Shown here: positions 1 to 7,244 of the stretch, piece by piece
Layout: each line of letters opens with the position of its first letter
Position numbering within the stretch: position 1 is the first letter of the stretch
Assembly (NCBI GenBank): GCA_017449935.1
Contig: JAFSYP010000082.1
Span: forward strand, 1-54,386
Length of the DNA: 54,386 nucleotides
Reading direction: 5' to 3'
Origin: Clostridia bacterium
Lineage (GTDB): Bacteria > Bacillota > Clostridia > Oscillospirales > Acutalibacteraceae
Position numbers and translations under genes: made by a program
The notes under the pieces: generated by a model
The model's database searches: none
What the model saw: the letters and a program-made list of their open reading frames with translations, nothing else
Told to the model about the DNA's origin: nothing

Positions 1-24
1 GAGTTGTATAAAGCGGCATAAGAG

Positions 25-94
25 ACCGCAAATTCCGGTTGAAATCCTCAAAATTTCAACCGGAATCTGCGGTGCCACAACGCATCGCGTTGTG
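25..94. repeat. two adjacent inverted repeats at the left edge
   Basis: The first hairpin pairs 25-30 plus 32-45 with 53-66 plus 68-73. It has 20 base pairs, one single-base mismatch and a 7-base loop. A second hairpin follows at 76-83/87-94 (CACAACGC, loop ATC, GCGTTGTG). Neither is followed by a convincing T-run on the minus strand, so they are not clear mgtE terminators. They may be the end of a feature outside the window or a small mobile or palindromic element. No gene is visible in 1-193. Confidence 0.5.
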
Positions 95-135
95 AATATT
101 TTGTTAATTATTTCTTTGTCCTCTTGACGGGGTGC

Positions 136-166
136 GGTTCATTTGCGTGAAGAACCTTTTTGTTTT
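136..166 (+). terminator. rho-independent terminator, rightward
   Basis: A short stem (GGTTC at 136-140 with GAACC at 152-156) is followed on the plus strand by a long T-rich tract. The orientation fits a rightward gene ending left of the window. It converges on mgtE, which is transcribed leftward. The stem is short, so the call is moderate. Confidence 0.45.
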
Positions 167-193
167 TATTGTTTTTTGAGATCCCGGTCCGCG

Positions 194-1576
194 TCACACG
201 TTGATCAGCAGCGCGTTCGCGATGCCGAAATATACGAGCAGCGAGAGCGCGTCGACCATCGTGGTGATGAAGGGACTGGCCATCACGGCGGGATCGAAGC
301 CGAGCTTTTTGGCGATCATCGGCAGCGAACAGCCGATCAGCTTCGCGACGATGACGGTCAGCACCATCGTCAGGCAGACGACCAGCGCGACCATGATCGT
401 GACGTCCGAGTTGTGCATCAGCAGCCTGTCCACCAGCATGATCTTGCCGAAGCAGGCAACGGCCAGCACGGTGCCGCAGAACGCGGCTGTGCGCACTTCC
501 TTCCACAGCACGCGCGGCAGATCGCGGAATTCCACCTCGCCCAGCGACAGGGCGCGGATGATCGTGACCGAGGACTGCGAGCCGGAGTTGCCGCCCGTGT
601 CCATGAGCATCGGGATGAACGCGGTCAGCGCGACCTGCGCCGCCAACGCGCTCTCGAAGCCGGTGATGATCATGCCCGTGAACGTCGCGGAGACCATCAG
701 CAGCAGCAGCCACGGGATACGGTGCAAAAACAGATCCCATACGCTCGAGCGAAGATACGTCTTGTCCGACGGCAGCATACCGCCCATCAGTTCCATATCC
801 TCCGTCGCCTCGTCTTCCATGACGTCCATGGCGTCGTCGAATGTGATGATGCCGACCATGCGGTTTTCGGTGTCCAGAACAGGCAGCGCGAGGAAGTTGT
901 ACTTTGAGAGCATCTGCGCGACTTCTTCCTGGTCGGTATGCGTGTTGACCGAGATCACGTTCTGCTCCATGATCTCCGTGATCTTAGTTTCGTCGTCCTG
1001 CTCGAGCAGCAGATCCTTGACCGTCACCAATCCGATCAGCGTACGGTCCTTTTCCAGCACGTAGCAGGTGTAGATCGTTTCCTTGTCCACGCCGGTGCGG
1101 CGGATGCGCAGGATCGCTTCGTCCACCGTCATTTCGGGGCGCAGGGAAACGTATTCCGTCGTCATGATGGAACCGGCGGAGTTTTCGGGATAACGCAGGA
1201 TCTCGTTGATCTCCTTGCGCATCTGCGGGTCCGCCTGGCGCAGGATACGCCGCACCACGTTGGCGGGCATCTCCTCCACAATGTCCACGGCGTCGTCGAC
1301 GTACAGCTCGTTGAGCACTTCGTTCAGCTCCACGTCGGAGAAGCCGCGGATCAAAAGCTCCTGCGCGTCGGACTCCATTTCCACAAAGGTTTCCGCGGCA
1401 AGCTCTTTCGGCAGCAGCCGGAACAGCAGCGGCAGGGACGATTCTTCCATGCCGTCGAACACGCCGGCGATATCCGCCGGGTTCATGGTGATCAGAATAT
1501 CCCGGATGGTGGCGTATTTCTTTTCCTCGAGCAGCAGCTCGAGCGTCGTCTCCATCGTTACAGTATGTTCTGCCAT
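194..1576 (-). CDS. mgtE: magnesium transporter MgtE
   Basis: 460 residues, the usual MgtE length. The order is an N-terminal helical MgtE_N domain (about 10-130, with the typical MNPADIAG segment), a pair of CBS domains (about 138-260) that sense cytosolic Mg2+, and five C-terminal membrane helices that start near residue 285 and contain the pore. The family imports Mg2+ down its gradient and closes when Mg2+ fills the cytosolic domain. The chosen ATG at 1576 lies 10 bases after AAGGAGGT. An out-of-frame ATG at 1581 opens a 7-codon ORF that stops just before the in-frame Met8, so Met8 (1555) is an alternative start. The gene has a leader of about 185 bases with an upstream peptide and its own promoter. 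Its function is well supported by architecture; ion specificity (Mg2+ against Co2+) is inferred. Confidence 0.95.
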   Translation of the reverse strand: MAEHTVTMETTLELLLEEKKYATIRDILITMNPADIAGVFDGMEESSLPLLFRLLPKELAAETFVEMESDAQELLIRGFSDVELNEVLNELYVDDAVDIVEEMPANVVRRILRQADPQMRKEINEILRYPENSAGSIMTTEYVSLRPEMTVDEAILRIRRTGVDKETIYTCYVLEKDRTLIGLVTVKDLLLEQDDETKITEIMEQNVISVNTHTDQEEVAQMLSKYNFLALPVLDTENRMVGIITFDDAMDVMEDEATEDMELMGGMLPSDKTYLRSSVWDLFLHRIPWLLLLMVSATFTGMIITGFESALAAQVALTAFIPMLMDTGGNSGSQSSVTIIRALSLGEVEFRDLPRVLWKEVRTAAFCGTVLAVACFGKIMLVDRLLMHNSDVTIMVALVVCLTMVLTVIVAKLIGCSLPMIAKKLGFDPAVMASPFITTMVDALSLLVYFGIANALLINV

Positions 1577-1761
1577 CGCATCGTTACCTCCTTATCCATA
1601 ATCTCTGTCAAAGATTCGGAAGCCGACACGGCAGGTTTCGTCAAAGGGAACGCGGCCTGACGCCGGGGTTCCCCTTCGGACTTCGGCCTACCGGTGTGCC
1701 GTTACTACCCCCAGCATCCATGACGTTCCCTCCTTTACTGCAAGATTCGGTCAAAAACCTA
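1577..1761 (-). promoter_or_regulatory. structured 5' leader of mgtE
   Basis: From the predicted start near 1761 to mgtE the transcript has about 185 bases. It contains nested complementary segments, including ACGGCA/TGCCGT, GGGAACG/CGTTCCC and GGGGAACCCC. I compared it by eye with the M-box and yybP-ykoY magnesium and manganese riboswitch consensus and found no convincing match. It is annotated as an unassigned regulatory leader with an internal peptide ORF. Confidence 0.5.
1641..1721 (-). CDS. candidate mgtE leader peptide (26 residues)
   Basis: Inside the mgtE 5' leader there is a short ORF with a very good ribosome binding site (AAAGGAGGG, 6 bases before the ATG at 1721). It encodes 26 residues starting MDAGGSNGTPVGRSP and is rich in Gly, Pro (four, at 10, 15, 19 and 23) and Arg. 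It ends 64 bases before the mgtE start. Much of the stable leader pairing (ACGGCA with TGCCGT, and the GGGGAACCCC stem) lies in or across this ORF. Translation of the peptide would therefore change the folding of the leader. Proline-codon leader peptides are known to control mgtA in enterobacteria; a similar role here is inference. It is not a fragment of any gene I recognise. Confidence 0.55.
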   Translation of the reverse strand: MDAGGSNGTPVGRSPKGNPGVRPRSL

Positions 1762-1767
1762 TTTATT

Positions 1768-1796
1768 ATTCTATACCTTTTGACCGGCTATGTCAA
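1768..1796 (-). promoter_or_regulatory. sigma-A promoter of mgtE
   Basis: On the minus strand TTGACA (1791-1796) and TAGAAT (1768-1773) are separated by exactly 17 bases. It sits upstream of the leader described for mgtE. Confidence 0.7.
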
Positions 1797-1827
1797 GGAA
1801 AAAGCCTCTTTCAGAGATGACAAAACA

Positions 1828-1872
1828 GAAACAAAAGCAGGGACTGCCGCGGCGGTTTTGCCGGACAGTCCC
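1828..1872 (-). terminator. terminator after the GT2 gene
   Basis: GGGACTG and CAGTCCC (1840-1846, 1866-1872) form a stem followed on the minus strand by TGCTTTTGTTTC. It lies just after the leftward glycosyltransferase and before the mgtE promoter. Confidence 0.65.
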
Positions 1873-1883
1873 TTCTCTTTTCT

Positions 1884-2654
1884 CTATGCTTTTTTACGAA
1901 AGACGATCTTTTTCAAAAACCCGAACGCCAAATTGACGAGCGTCCAGAAGAGCGCGGCGGCGGGGTTCATGCCTTCGCCCGTGCGCCAGAGCGTGTAGTG
2001 GTATTTCAGCCGCCGCATCACGCCCTGATCGCGGCTCGTGATGGAGCCGCTCGACCGCACGCGGTAGATCGCCAGAGGCTCGCGCAGCAGATAGGCCGGA
2101 CACTTGCGGCTCGCGCGGATCCACAGCGCGTAATCGTTGCGCTTTTTGAGATCTTTGATCTGCAAAAGCCCGATCGCGTCTCGGTCGTACATCACCGTCA
2201 GGCAGCCCATATAGTTGAACGTGCGCATCCCGATCCGTCCGATCCTGCGCGGGCCTGTCCATAGCACGCCCGTGCGGTTTCCATGCTCGTCCATCTCGCA
2301 GTACTGGGTATAGGAAAAATGAAAGCCGTTTTCTTCCATGAAGCGGATCTGTTTTTCCAATTTATCCGGCGTCCACAGATCGTCGGAATCAAGAAACGCG
2401 ATCCACTTGCCGCGCGCCTCGCGCAGCGCCCGGTTGCGGCTCCCGGCGGCGCCGGAATTGCGCTCGTTTTTGAAATACCGGATGCGCGGGTCGGAAAAGG
2501 ACGCGACGACGTCGTCCGTATCGTCCGTGGAGCCGTCGTCCACGATCAGCATTTCCCAGTTCTCATACGTCTGCGAAAGCACGCAGCCGATCGTTTCACG
2601 CAGAAACCGCGCCGTATTGTATGACGGGGTGATGACGGAAACCAGTTCGTTCAT
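1884..2654 (-). CDS. family 2 glycosyltransferase
   Basis: 256 residues. The start at 2654 overlaps the upstream stop as ATGA, which implies translational coupling. The N-terminal half is a GT-A fold typical of GT2: VSVITPSYN near residue 5, VDDGSTDDT near 39, and the metal-binding DSDD near 95. The C-terminal region contains RNDYALWIRAS, the usual acceptor-side segment. A short hydrophobic stretch and basic tail (LVNLAFGFLKKIVFRKKA) may hold it at the membrane. It probably adds a sugar to a lipid-linked glycan begun by the neighbouring sugar transferase, as in exopolysaccharide or teichoic-type glycan assembly. Donor and acceptor cannot be told. The reading frame continues upstream, but that part is only a shadow of the neighbour. 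Confidence 0.88.
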   Translation of the reverse strand: MNELVSVITPSYNTARFLRETIGCVLSQTYENWEMLIVDDGSTDDTDDVVASFSDPRIRYFKNERNSGAAGSRNRALREARGKWIAFLDSDDLWTPDKLEKQIRFMEENGFHFSYTQYCEMDEHGNRTGVLWTGPRRIGRIGMRTFNYMGCLTVMYDRDAIGLLQIKDLKKRNDYALWIRASRKCPAYLLREPLAIYRVRSSGSITSRDQGVMRRLKYHYTLWRTGEGMNPAAALFWTLVNLAFGFLKKIVFRKKA

Positions 2655-3418
2655 GTTTTCTCTCCCTTGTCCTGTTCGCCCTCGAGCACGCCGTCGCGGC
2701 GCACCACAGACAGGATCGTTTTGAAGAAGCAGCGCGCATCCATCGACATCGCCGCAAAGCCGCCGCAGCGCAGCGCCTGTACATAAACGCCGTCCAGACG
2801 CGCTTTTTCCGCGATCTCCAGCTCGTCGCGGCCGTTGACCTGCGCCCAGCCCGTCAGTCCGGGCAGCACGCCGTTCGCGCCGTATTTCTCCCGTTCGGCG
2901 ATCAGATCGTCCTGGTTCCACAGCGCGGGACGCGGACCGATTACGCTCATTTTGCCGCGGAAGATGTCCCAAAGCTGCGGCAGCTCATCCAGACTGGAAC
3001 GGCGGATGAATCGCCCGGAACGCAGTATGTACCGCTCCGGGTCCTCTAAAAGATGCGTCGGCACGTCGTGCGGCGCGGACTGCTTCATACTGCGGAATTT
3101 GTGCAGCGCAAACAGGGACCGATCCTTTCCCACGCGCTTCTGCCGGAACAGAACGGGGCCGGGATCATCCGCGAAGATCAGCAGCGCCGTGAACGCAAAG
3201 ACGGGCGAGAGCAGAACAAGACCGAAAAAAGACAGCAGCTTGTCGAGCGCGCGCTTGACGCATCTTTCGTACACCGACGATCCGGACGGCGCCGTTTGCG
3301 GCGCGGCGGATTCTTTATCGGGACGCCTTGCGAGAACGCTCAGCACGACATACAGCGCCAAAAGCGCCGCGGCGACGATCCATAAAACCGTCAGCGCTCC
3401 GGGTTTCTGTTCGGCCAT
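2651..3418 (-). CDS. undecaprenyl-phosphate sugar phosphotransferase
   Basis: 255 residues. An N-terminal membrane helix (about 10-27) is followed by the bacterial sugar transferase domain. Its signature pieces are KRALDKLLSFFGLVLLSP, KRVGKDRSLFALHKFRSM, RRSSLDELPQLWDIFRGK, MSVIGPRPAL and PGLTGWAQVNGR. This family (WcaJ/RfbP/EpsL type) moves a sugar phosphate from a nucleotide sugar to undecaprenyl phosphate. It is of the short single-helix form, not the long form with four extra helices. It begins a two-gene glycan module with the GT2 that overlaps its stop. The final helix-hairpin region, where the family usually continues to about YVENWS, is altered (VQALRCGGFAAMSMDARCFFKTI). Confidence 0.9.
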   Translation of the reverse strand: MAEQKPGALTVLWIVAAALLALYVVLSVLARRPDKESAAPQTAPSGSSVYERCVKRALDKLLSFFGLVLLSPVFAFTALLIFADDPGPVLFRQKRVGKDRSLFALHKFRSMKQSAPHDVPTHLLEDPERYILRSGRFIRRSSLDELPQLWDIFRGKMSVIGPRPALWNQDDLIAEREKYGANGVLPGLTGWAQVNGRDELEIAEKARLDGVYVQALRCGGFAAMSMDARCFFKTILSVVRRDGVLEGEQDKGEKT

Positions 3419-3496
3419 TCTGCTCCTCCTCTCTCTTGACTGTCACGGATATATCCTGCCGGACACGGCGGAAATACGGCTGACCGCCGCGTCTGA

Positions 3497-5284
3497 TTAT
3501 TGGATCGGCTCAAAGTCCGCGACGCCGTGCTTGCACAGCGGGCAGATGAAATCGTCCGGCAGCTCGCCCTCGTGGACGTAGCCGCAGATCTTGCAGACGT
3601 AGCCCTTCTTGCCCTCGGTCTGGGGCTTCGGCTTGACGTTGCTCTGATAGTACGTATAGGTCATCGTCTCGACGTCGGAGATGACGCGCGCCTCGGTCAC
3701 GGCGCAGATGAACATGCCGTGCGTGTCGAGATCGACGTACTGCTCCACCTTCAGCGACATGAACGCGTTGATGAAATGCGGCAGGAAGATGAGGCCGTTG
3801 TCCGACCGCAGCGTTTCCCAGCCGGCGAATTTGTCCGTGCTGCGGCCGCTCTGGAAGCCGAAGTTTTCAAACACCTTGAACGGCGCGTCCTTCGACAGAC
3901 AGTTGACGTTCATCACACCGGTCTGCTTGATGACGTGGTGGGAGTAGTTCTGCTTGTTGATCGTCACGGCGATGCGGTTGGGCGTGTTCGTGACCTGCGT
4001 GACGGTGTTGACGATCAGACCGTTGTCCTTCTGACCGTCGTTGGACGTGACGACATACAGACCGTAGCCGATGCGGAACAGCGCGGTTAGGTCGTTCTTG
4101 TTCGCCGTTTCGTCATGCTGCGCGAGATAATCCTTGCACAGCTCGTCCGCCATCGCGGTGATCTGCGCTTTGTTGTCGTCGTTCATCGCCGACTTGATGG
4201 TCACGGCGGACTCGGTGAAGGTCAGATTCTTGCAGCCTTCGAGCATCTTGCGCATGGTCTTTGCCGCTAAAGGCGCCCAGCTGCCGTTTTCGATCAGACC
4301 GACGACGCGGTTTTTGAAGCCGCGCTCGACCAGCTCGCGGATGAAGGTCTGCATGAACGGGAAGATCTCCGCGTTGTATGTCGTCGTCGCGAGCACGATC
4401 TTGCCGTAGCGGAACGCGTCCTCCACGGCCTCCGCCATATCGCAGCGGGCGAGGTCGTTGACGGCGACCTTCGGGCAGCCCTTCTCCTCCAGCTCCTTGG
4501 CGAGCAGCTCCACGGCCTTCTTCGTGTTGCCGTACACGGACGTATAGGCGATCATGACGCCTTCGGTTTCGGTGCCGTAAGACGACCACGTGTTGTACAG
4601 ATCAAGATAGTAGCCGAGGTTCTCCGTCAGCATCGGCCCGTGCAGCGGGCAGATGAGCCGGATGTCGAGCGCCGCCGCTTTTTTCAGCACGGCCTGCACC
4701 TGCGCGCCGTACTTGCCGACGATGCCGAAGTAGTACCGCCGCGCCTCGCACGCCCAGTCCTCGTCCGCGTCCAGCGCGCCGAATTTGCCGAACCCGTCGG
4801 CGGAGAACAGCGCCTTGTCCGTGCTGTCGTAGGTCATGATGACCTCCGGCCAGTGCACCATCGGCGCGGTGATGAAGTGCAGCGTATGCGCGCCCAGCTC
4901 CAGCGTGTCGCCCTCGCCAACGATCAGGCGGCGGTCGGCGAAGTCCGTGCCGAAGAAATTCTGCATCATCGGGAACGCCTTGGCCGAGGCGACGATCGTC
5001 GCCTGCGGGTACAGCTCGGCAAACTGCCGGATGTTGGCCGAATGGTCCGGCTCCATGTGCTGCACGATCAGATAATCGGGCGTCCTGCCGCCGAGCGCGG
5101 CCTGAAGATTGTCGAGCCATTCATGCGTGAAGTGCGCGTCCACCGTATCGAAGACGGCGATTTTTTGGTCGAGGATCACATAGGAGTTGTACGCCATGCC
5201 GTTTTCCACGACGTACTGTCCCTCAAACAGGTCGATCTTGCGGTCGTTGACGCCGATGTAGCGAATGTCGTTCGTGAGTTGCAT
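3497..5284 (-). CDS. flavodiiron protein with flavin reductase and rubredoxin domains
   Basis: 595 residues with four modules in one chain. A metallo-beta-lactamase-like diiron domain (1 to about 245) carries the H-x-E-x-D-H signature at residues 76-81. A flavodoxin domain follows (about 252-400, VMIAYTSVYGNT near its start). Next is a flavin-reductase-like FMN domain (about 405-540). The chain ends with a rubredoxin or rubrerythrin-like zinc-ribbon type iron site (CKICGY and CPLC). Flavodiiron proteins reduce O2 to water, or NO to N2O, in anaerobes. The extra domains suggest that electrons can pass to the diiron site without a separate rubredoxin. The ribosome binding site is AAAGGAAAG. It is the last gene of a leftward run with the phosphodiesterase and Lgt. 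The substrate (O2 or NO) is not decided by the sequence. Confidence 0.92.
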   Translation of the reverse strand: MQLTNDIRYIGVNDRKIDLFEGQYVVENGMAYNSYVILDQKIAVFDTVDAHFTHEWLDNLQAALGGRTPDYLIVQHMEPDHSANIRQFAELYPQATIVASAKAFPMMQNFFGTDFADRRLIVGEGDTLELGAHTLHFITAPMVHWPEVIMTYDSTDKALFSADGFGKFGALDADEDWACEARRYYFGIVGKYGAQVQAVLKKAAALDIRLICPLHGPMLTENLGYYLDLYNTWSSYGTETEGVMIAYTSVYGNTKKAVELLAKELEEKGCPKVAVNDLARCDMAEAVEDAFRYGKIVLATTTYNAEIFPFMQTFIRELVERGFKNRVVGLIENGSWAPLAAKTMRKMLEGCKNLTFTESAVTIKSAMNDDNKAQITAMADELCKDYLAQHDETANKNDLTALFRIGYGLYVVTSNDGQKDNGLIVNTVTQVTNTPNRIAVTINKQNYSHHVIKQTGVMNVNCLSKDAPFKVFENFGFQSGRSTDKFAGWETLRSDNGLIFLPHFINAFMSLKVEQYVDLDTHGMFICAVTEARVISDVETMTYTYYQSNVKPKPQTEGKKGYVCKICGYVHEGELPDDFICPLCKHGVADFEPIQ

Positions 5285-5311
5285 ATTGCGCTTTCCTTTC
5301 TTATGTAAAAA

Positions 5312-6280
5312 TTATTCGGCAAGGATGGGCTTGTTGCAGAACAGGAACGTATACCGCTCCTGGATGGTGCAGCGGCCGTGGTTTAGGTTGCAGCCGCCGT
5401 GATCGGTCGTGATGATCAGAAGCCAGTCCTCCTGATCGTACGTTTCGCGCGCTTCGAGCACACGCAGGACAGAAAGCGCCTGCGCGTCCGCCTCGTGGAA
5501 AGCGCTCACATATTTCTTGTTCTTCACGTCGAAACCGGACGTATGCCCCGTATGGTCGGCGTATTCCATAATAAAGAAAATGAAGTCTGTGCAGTCCTTC
5601 TGTGCCAGGTCGTTTTTGACGTTCGCAAGCGTGCCTTCATCATTGTCGGCATACTGGAATTTGACCGGCAGGCCTTTCTCTTCCACATACTGTTTTTCCG
5701 GATAGTAGGTCGTATTCTTGCGGTTGAAGTGGCCGCTCCACGACACGTAGAACGCCGAAGAATCCGCGATGCCGTCCTGCACCGCCGTCGTCAGCAGCGT
5801 CAGATGGTCGTTGGATTTCGCCTGCCCGTTGCCTGTGATGCCGTGCACGTCCGCCCACGCGCCCGTGAGCATCGAGCACCAGCCCGGCGCCGTGGACGTC
5901 GCCTGCGTGTTCATGCGCGGATAGTTGACGCCGCCGCAGTAGGAGAGCACGCCGTAGCCGTTCTGCGAGAGCTTCGTGATCGCGCTCTCCTGCGGGTCGA
6001 TCGTCGTCAGCGTGTCGACGCGCGTGCCGTCATAGCCGAGCACCAGCACTTTCTTTTTTCTGCCGTCTGCGGACGGCGTCGCCAGATGGTTCCGGATCAG
6101 GTTATACACCGCCGTCTGCGGGACGGCAGTCTCCATCGTGTTTGAGAACAGCGTAAGACTCTCCACGCGGGCGGTATACTTTTCCGGGGTATCCCAGTGA
6201 TTGGTCCCGAACATGGAGCCGGTGACCATCAGAAATGTCGAAATGATCCAAACAAGCGCACGCTCCAGATTAAGCTTCAT
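5312..6280 (-). CDS. membrane-anchored alkaline phosphatase superfamily phosphodiesterase
   Basis: 322 residues with an N-terminal hydrophobic segment (about 8-25), either an uncleaved anchor or a signal peptide. The core has the metal ligands and nucleophile of the alkaline phosphatase superfamily: VLGYDGTR (first Asp), STAPGW (catalytic Thr), EYADHTGH (Asp and His) and TTDHGG (Asp and His). The spacing resembles type I phosphodiesterase/nucleotide pyrophosphatase and sulfatase-like members. The product is likely outside the cell membrane. Its start overlaps lgt by 11 bases, so it is probably co-transcribed. Substrate is unknown; a phosphodiester or phosphoglycerol group of the envelope would fit the context. 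Confidence 0.8.
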   Translation of the reverse strand: MKLNLERALVWIISTFLMVTGSMFGTNHWDTPEKYTARVESLTLFSNTMETAVPQTAVYNLIRNHLATPSADGRKKKVLVLGYDGTRVDTLTTIDPQESAITKLSQNGYGVLSYCGGVNYPRMNTQATSTAPGWCSMLTGAWADVHGITGNGQAKSNDHLTLLTTAVQDGIADSSAFYVSWSGHFNRKNTTYYPEKQYVEEKGLPVKFQYADNDEGTLANVKNDLAQKDCTDFIFFIMEYADHTGHTSGFDVKNKKYVSAFHEADAQALSVLRVLEARETYDQEDWLLIITTDHGGCNLNHGRCTIQERYTFLFCNKPILAE

Positions 6281-7244
6281 TTTTGACCTCCGTTTGCTTT
6301 TTTGCCTTTTTATTCTTCATTCCGGCGGTGGGGTCGGAATAAAAGTCGATACCGTCGATGGGCTTCGGGTGACGCACGGCGCGTACCCAGAATACGATCA
6401 GCAGGATAAAACACACGCCGGCGAGCGCCATGCTCAACAGCTGCGAAACGCGAAACGCGCCGATATACAGACTGTCGGTGCGCAGCCCCTCGACGAACGC
6501 GCGTTCCGCGCCGTACCAGACGCCGTAGGCCAAAAACATCTGACCGCTGAATCTGCGCAGCTTGCGGCACAGGATGTACAGCACCAGCACGCCCAGAAGG
6601 CACCACAGCGATTCATACAAAAACGTGGGATGCACATAGGCTTTTTCTTCGAGCGTCCCGGGCTGCACCGAAAAGCCTCCGGCGGCGAACTCCGCCTGAT
6701 GGCTGCGGATATACTGCGCGGTCTTTTCGCTCCACATGCCCCACGGCAGGGACGTGTTGATGCCGAACGCTTCCTGGTTCGCAAAGTTCCCCCAGCGGCC
6801 GACGCCCTGTCCGACCAGCAGAGAAATGCCCACGCAGTCGAGCAGATTGAGGAAATTCAGCTTGCGCACGCGGCAGGTGATGAAGCCGGCCAGAATGCCG
6901 CCGATGATGCCGCCGTATATGGCGAGGCCGCCGTTCCAGATCTTGATGATGTCGGCGGGATGCTGCCCGTAGTAGTCCCATTCAAAAATACAGTAATACA
7001 GCCTCGCGCAGACGACGCCCGCGATCGTGCCGTAGATCAGCACGTCCACCATTTTGTCGAGGCTCATTTTCCATGTGTAGGCGATCCGACCGCCCAGCAG
7101 CGCCGCAAGCAAAAAGCCGAACGCGATGATCGCGCCGTACCAGCGGATGGTGAACGTGTGGCCGAACAGGTCGAACTGTGCGAGGATCGCGCTGACTTTG
7201 AAAACATGCGACAGTCCTTTGAAATAAACGTCCGTATAGTCCAT
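6270..7244 (-). CDS. lgt: prolipoprotein diacylglyceryl transferase
   Basis: 324 residues with about seven membrane helices. Family landmarks include IRWYGAIIAFGF, the segment GGLAIYGGIIGG, the Lgt signature GQGVGRWGNFANQEAFG with its essential Asn and Gly, and HPTFLYES. Lgt moves the diacylglyceryl group of phosphatidylglycerol to the cysteine of lipobox precursors, the first step of lipoprotein maturation. A lipobox substrate is encoded in this window (PotD). The C-terminal tail is lysine-rich and cytosolic. The start directly follows the M16 gene stop (0-1 base), so it belongs to the same leftward operon. Confidence 0.96.
   Translation of the reverse strand: MDYTDVYFKGLSHVFKVSAILAQFDLFGHTFTIRWYGAIIAFGFLLAALLGGRIAYTWKMSLDKMVDVLIYGTIAGVVCARLYYCIFEWDYYGQHPADIIKIWNGGLAIYGGIIGGILAGFITCRVRKLNFLNLLDCVGISLLVGQGVGRWGNFANQEAFGINTSLPWGMWSEKTAQYIRSHQAEFAAGGFSVQPGTLEEKAYVHPTFLYESLWCLLGVLVLYILCRKLRRFSGQMFLAYGVWYGAERAFVEGLRTDSLYIGAFRVSQLLSMALAGVCFILLIVFWVRAVRHPKPIDGIDFYSDPTAGMKNKKAKKQTEVKNEA

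Noticed and set aside
1577-1761. M-box or yybP-ykoY riboswitch before mgtE
   Set aside because: The key conserved segments of both classes could not be found by eye. Left as an unassigned leader.
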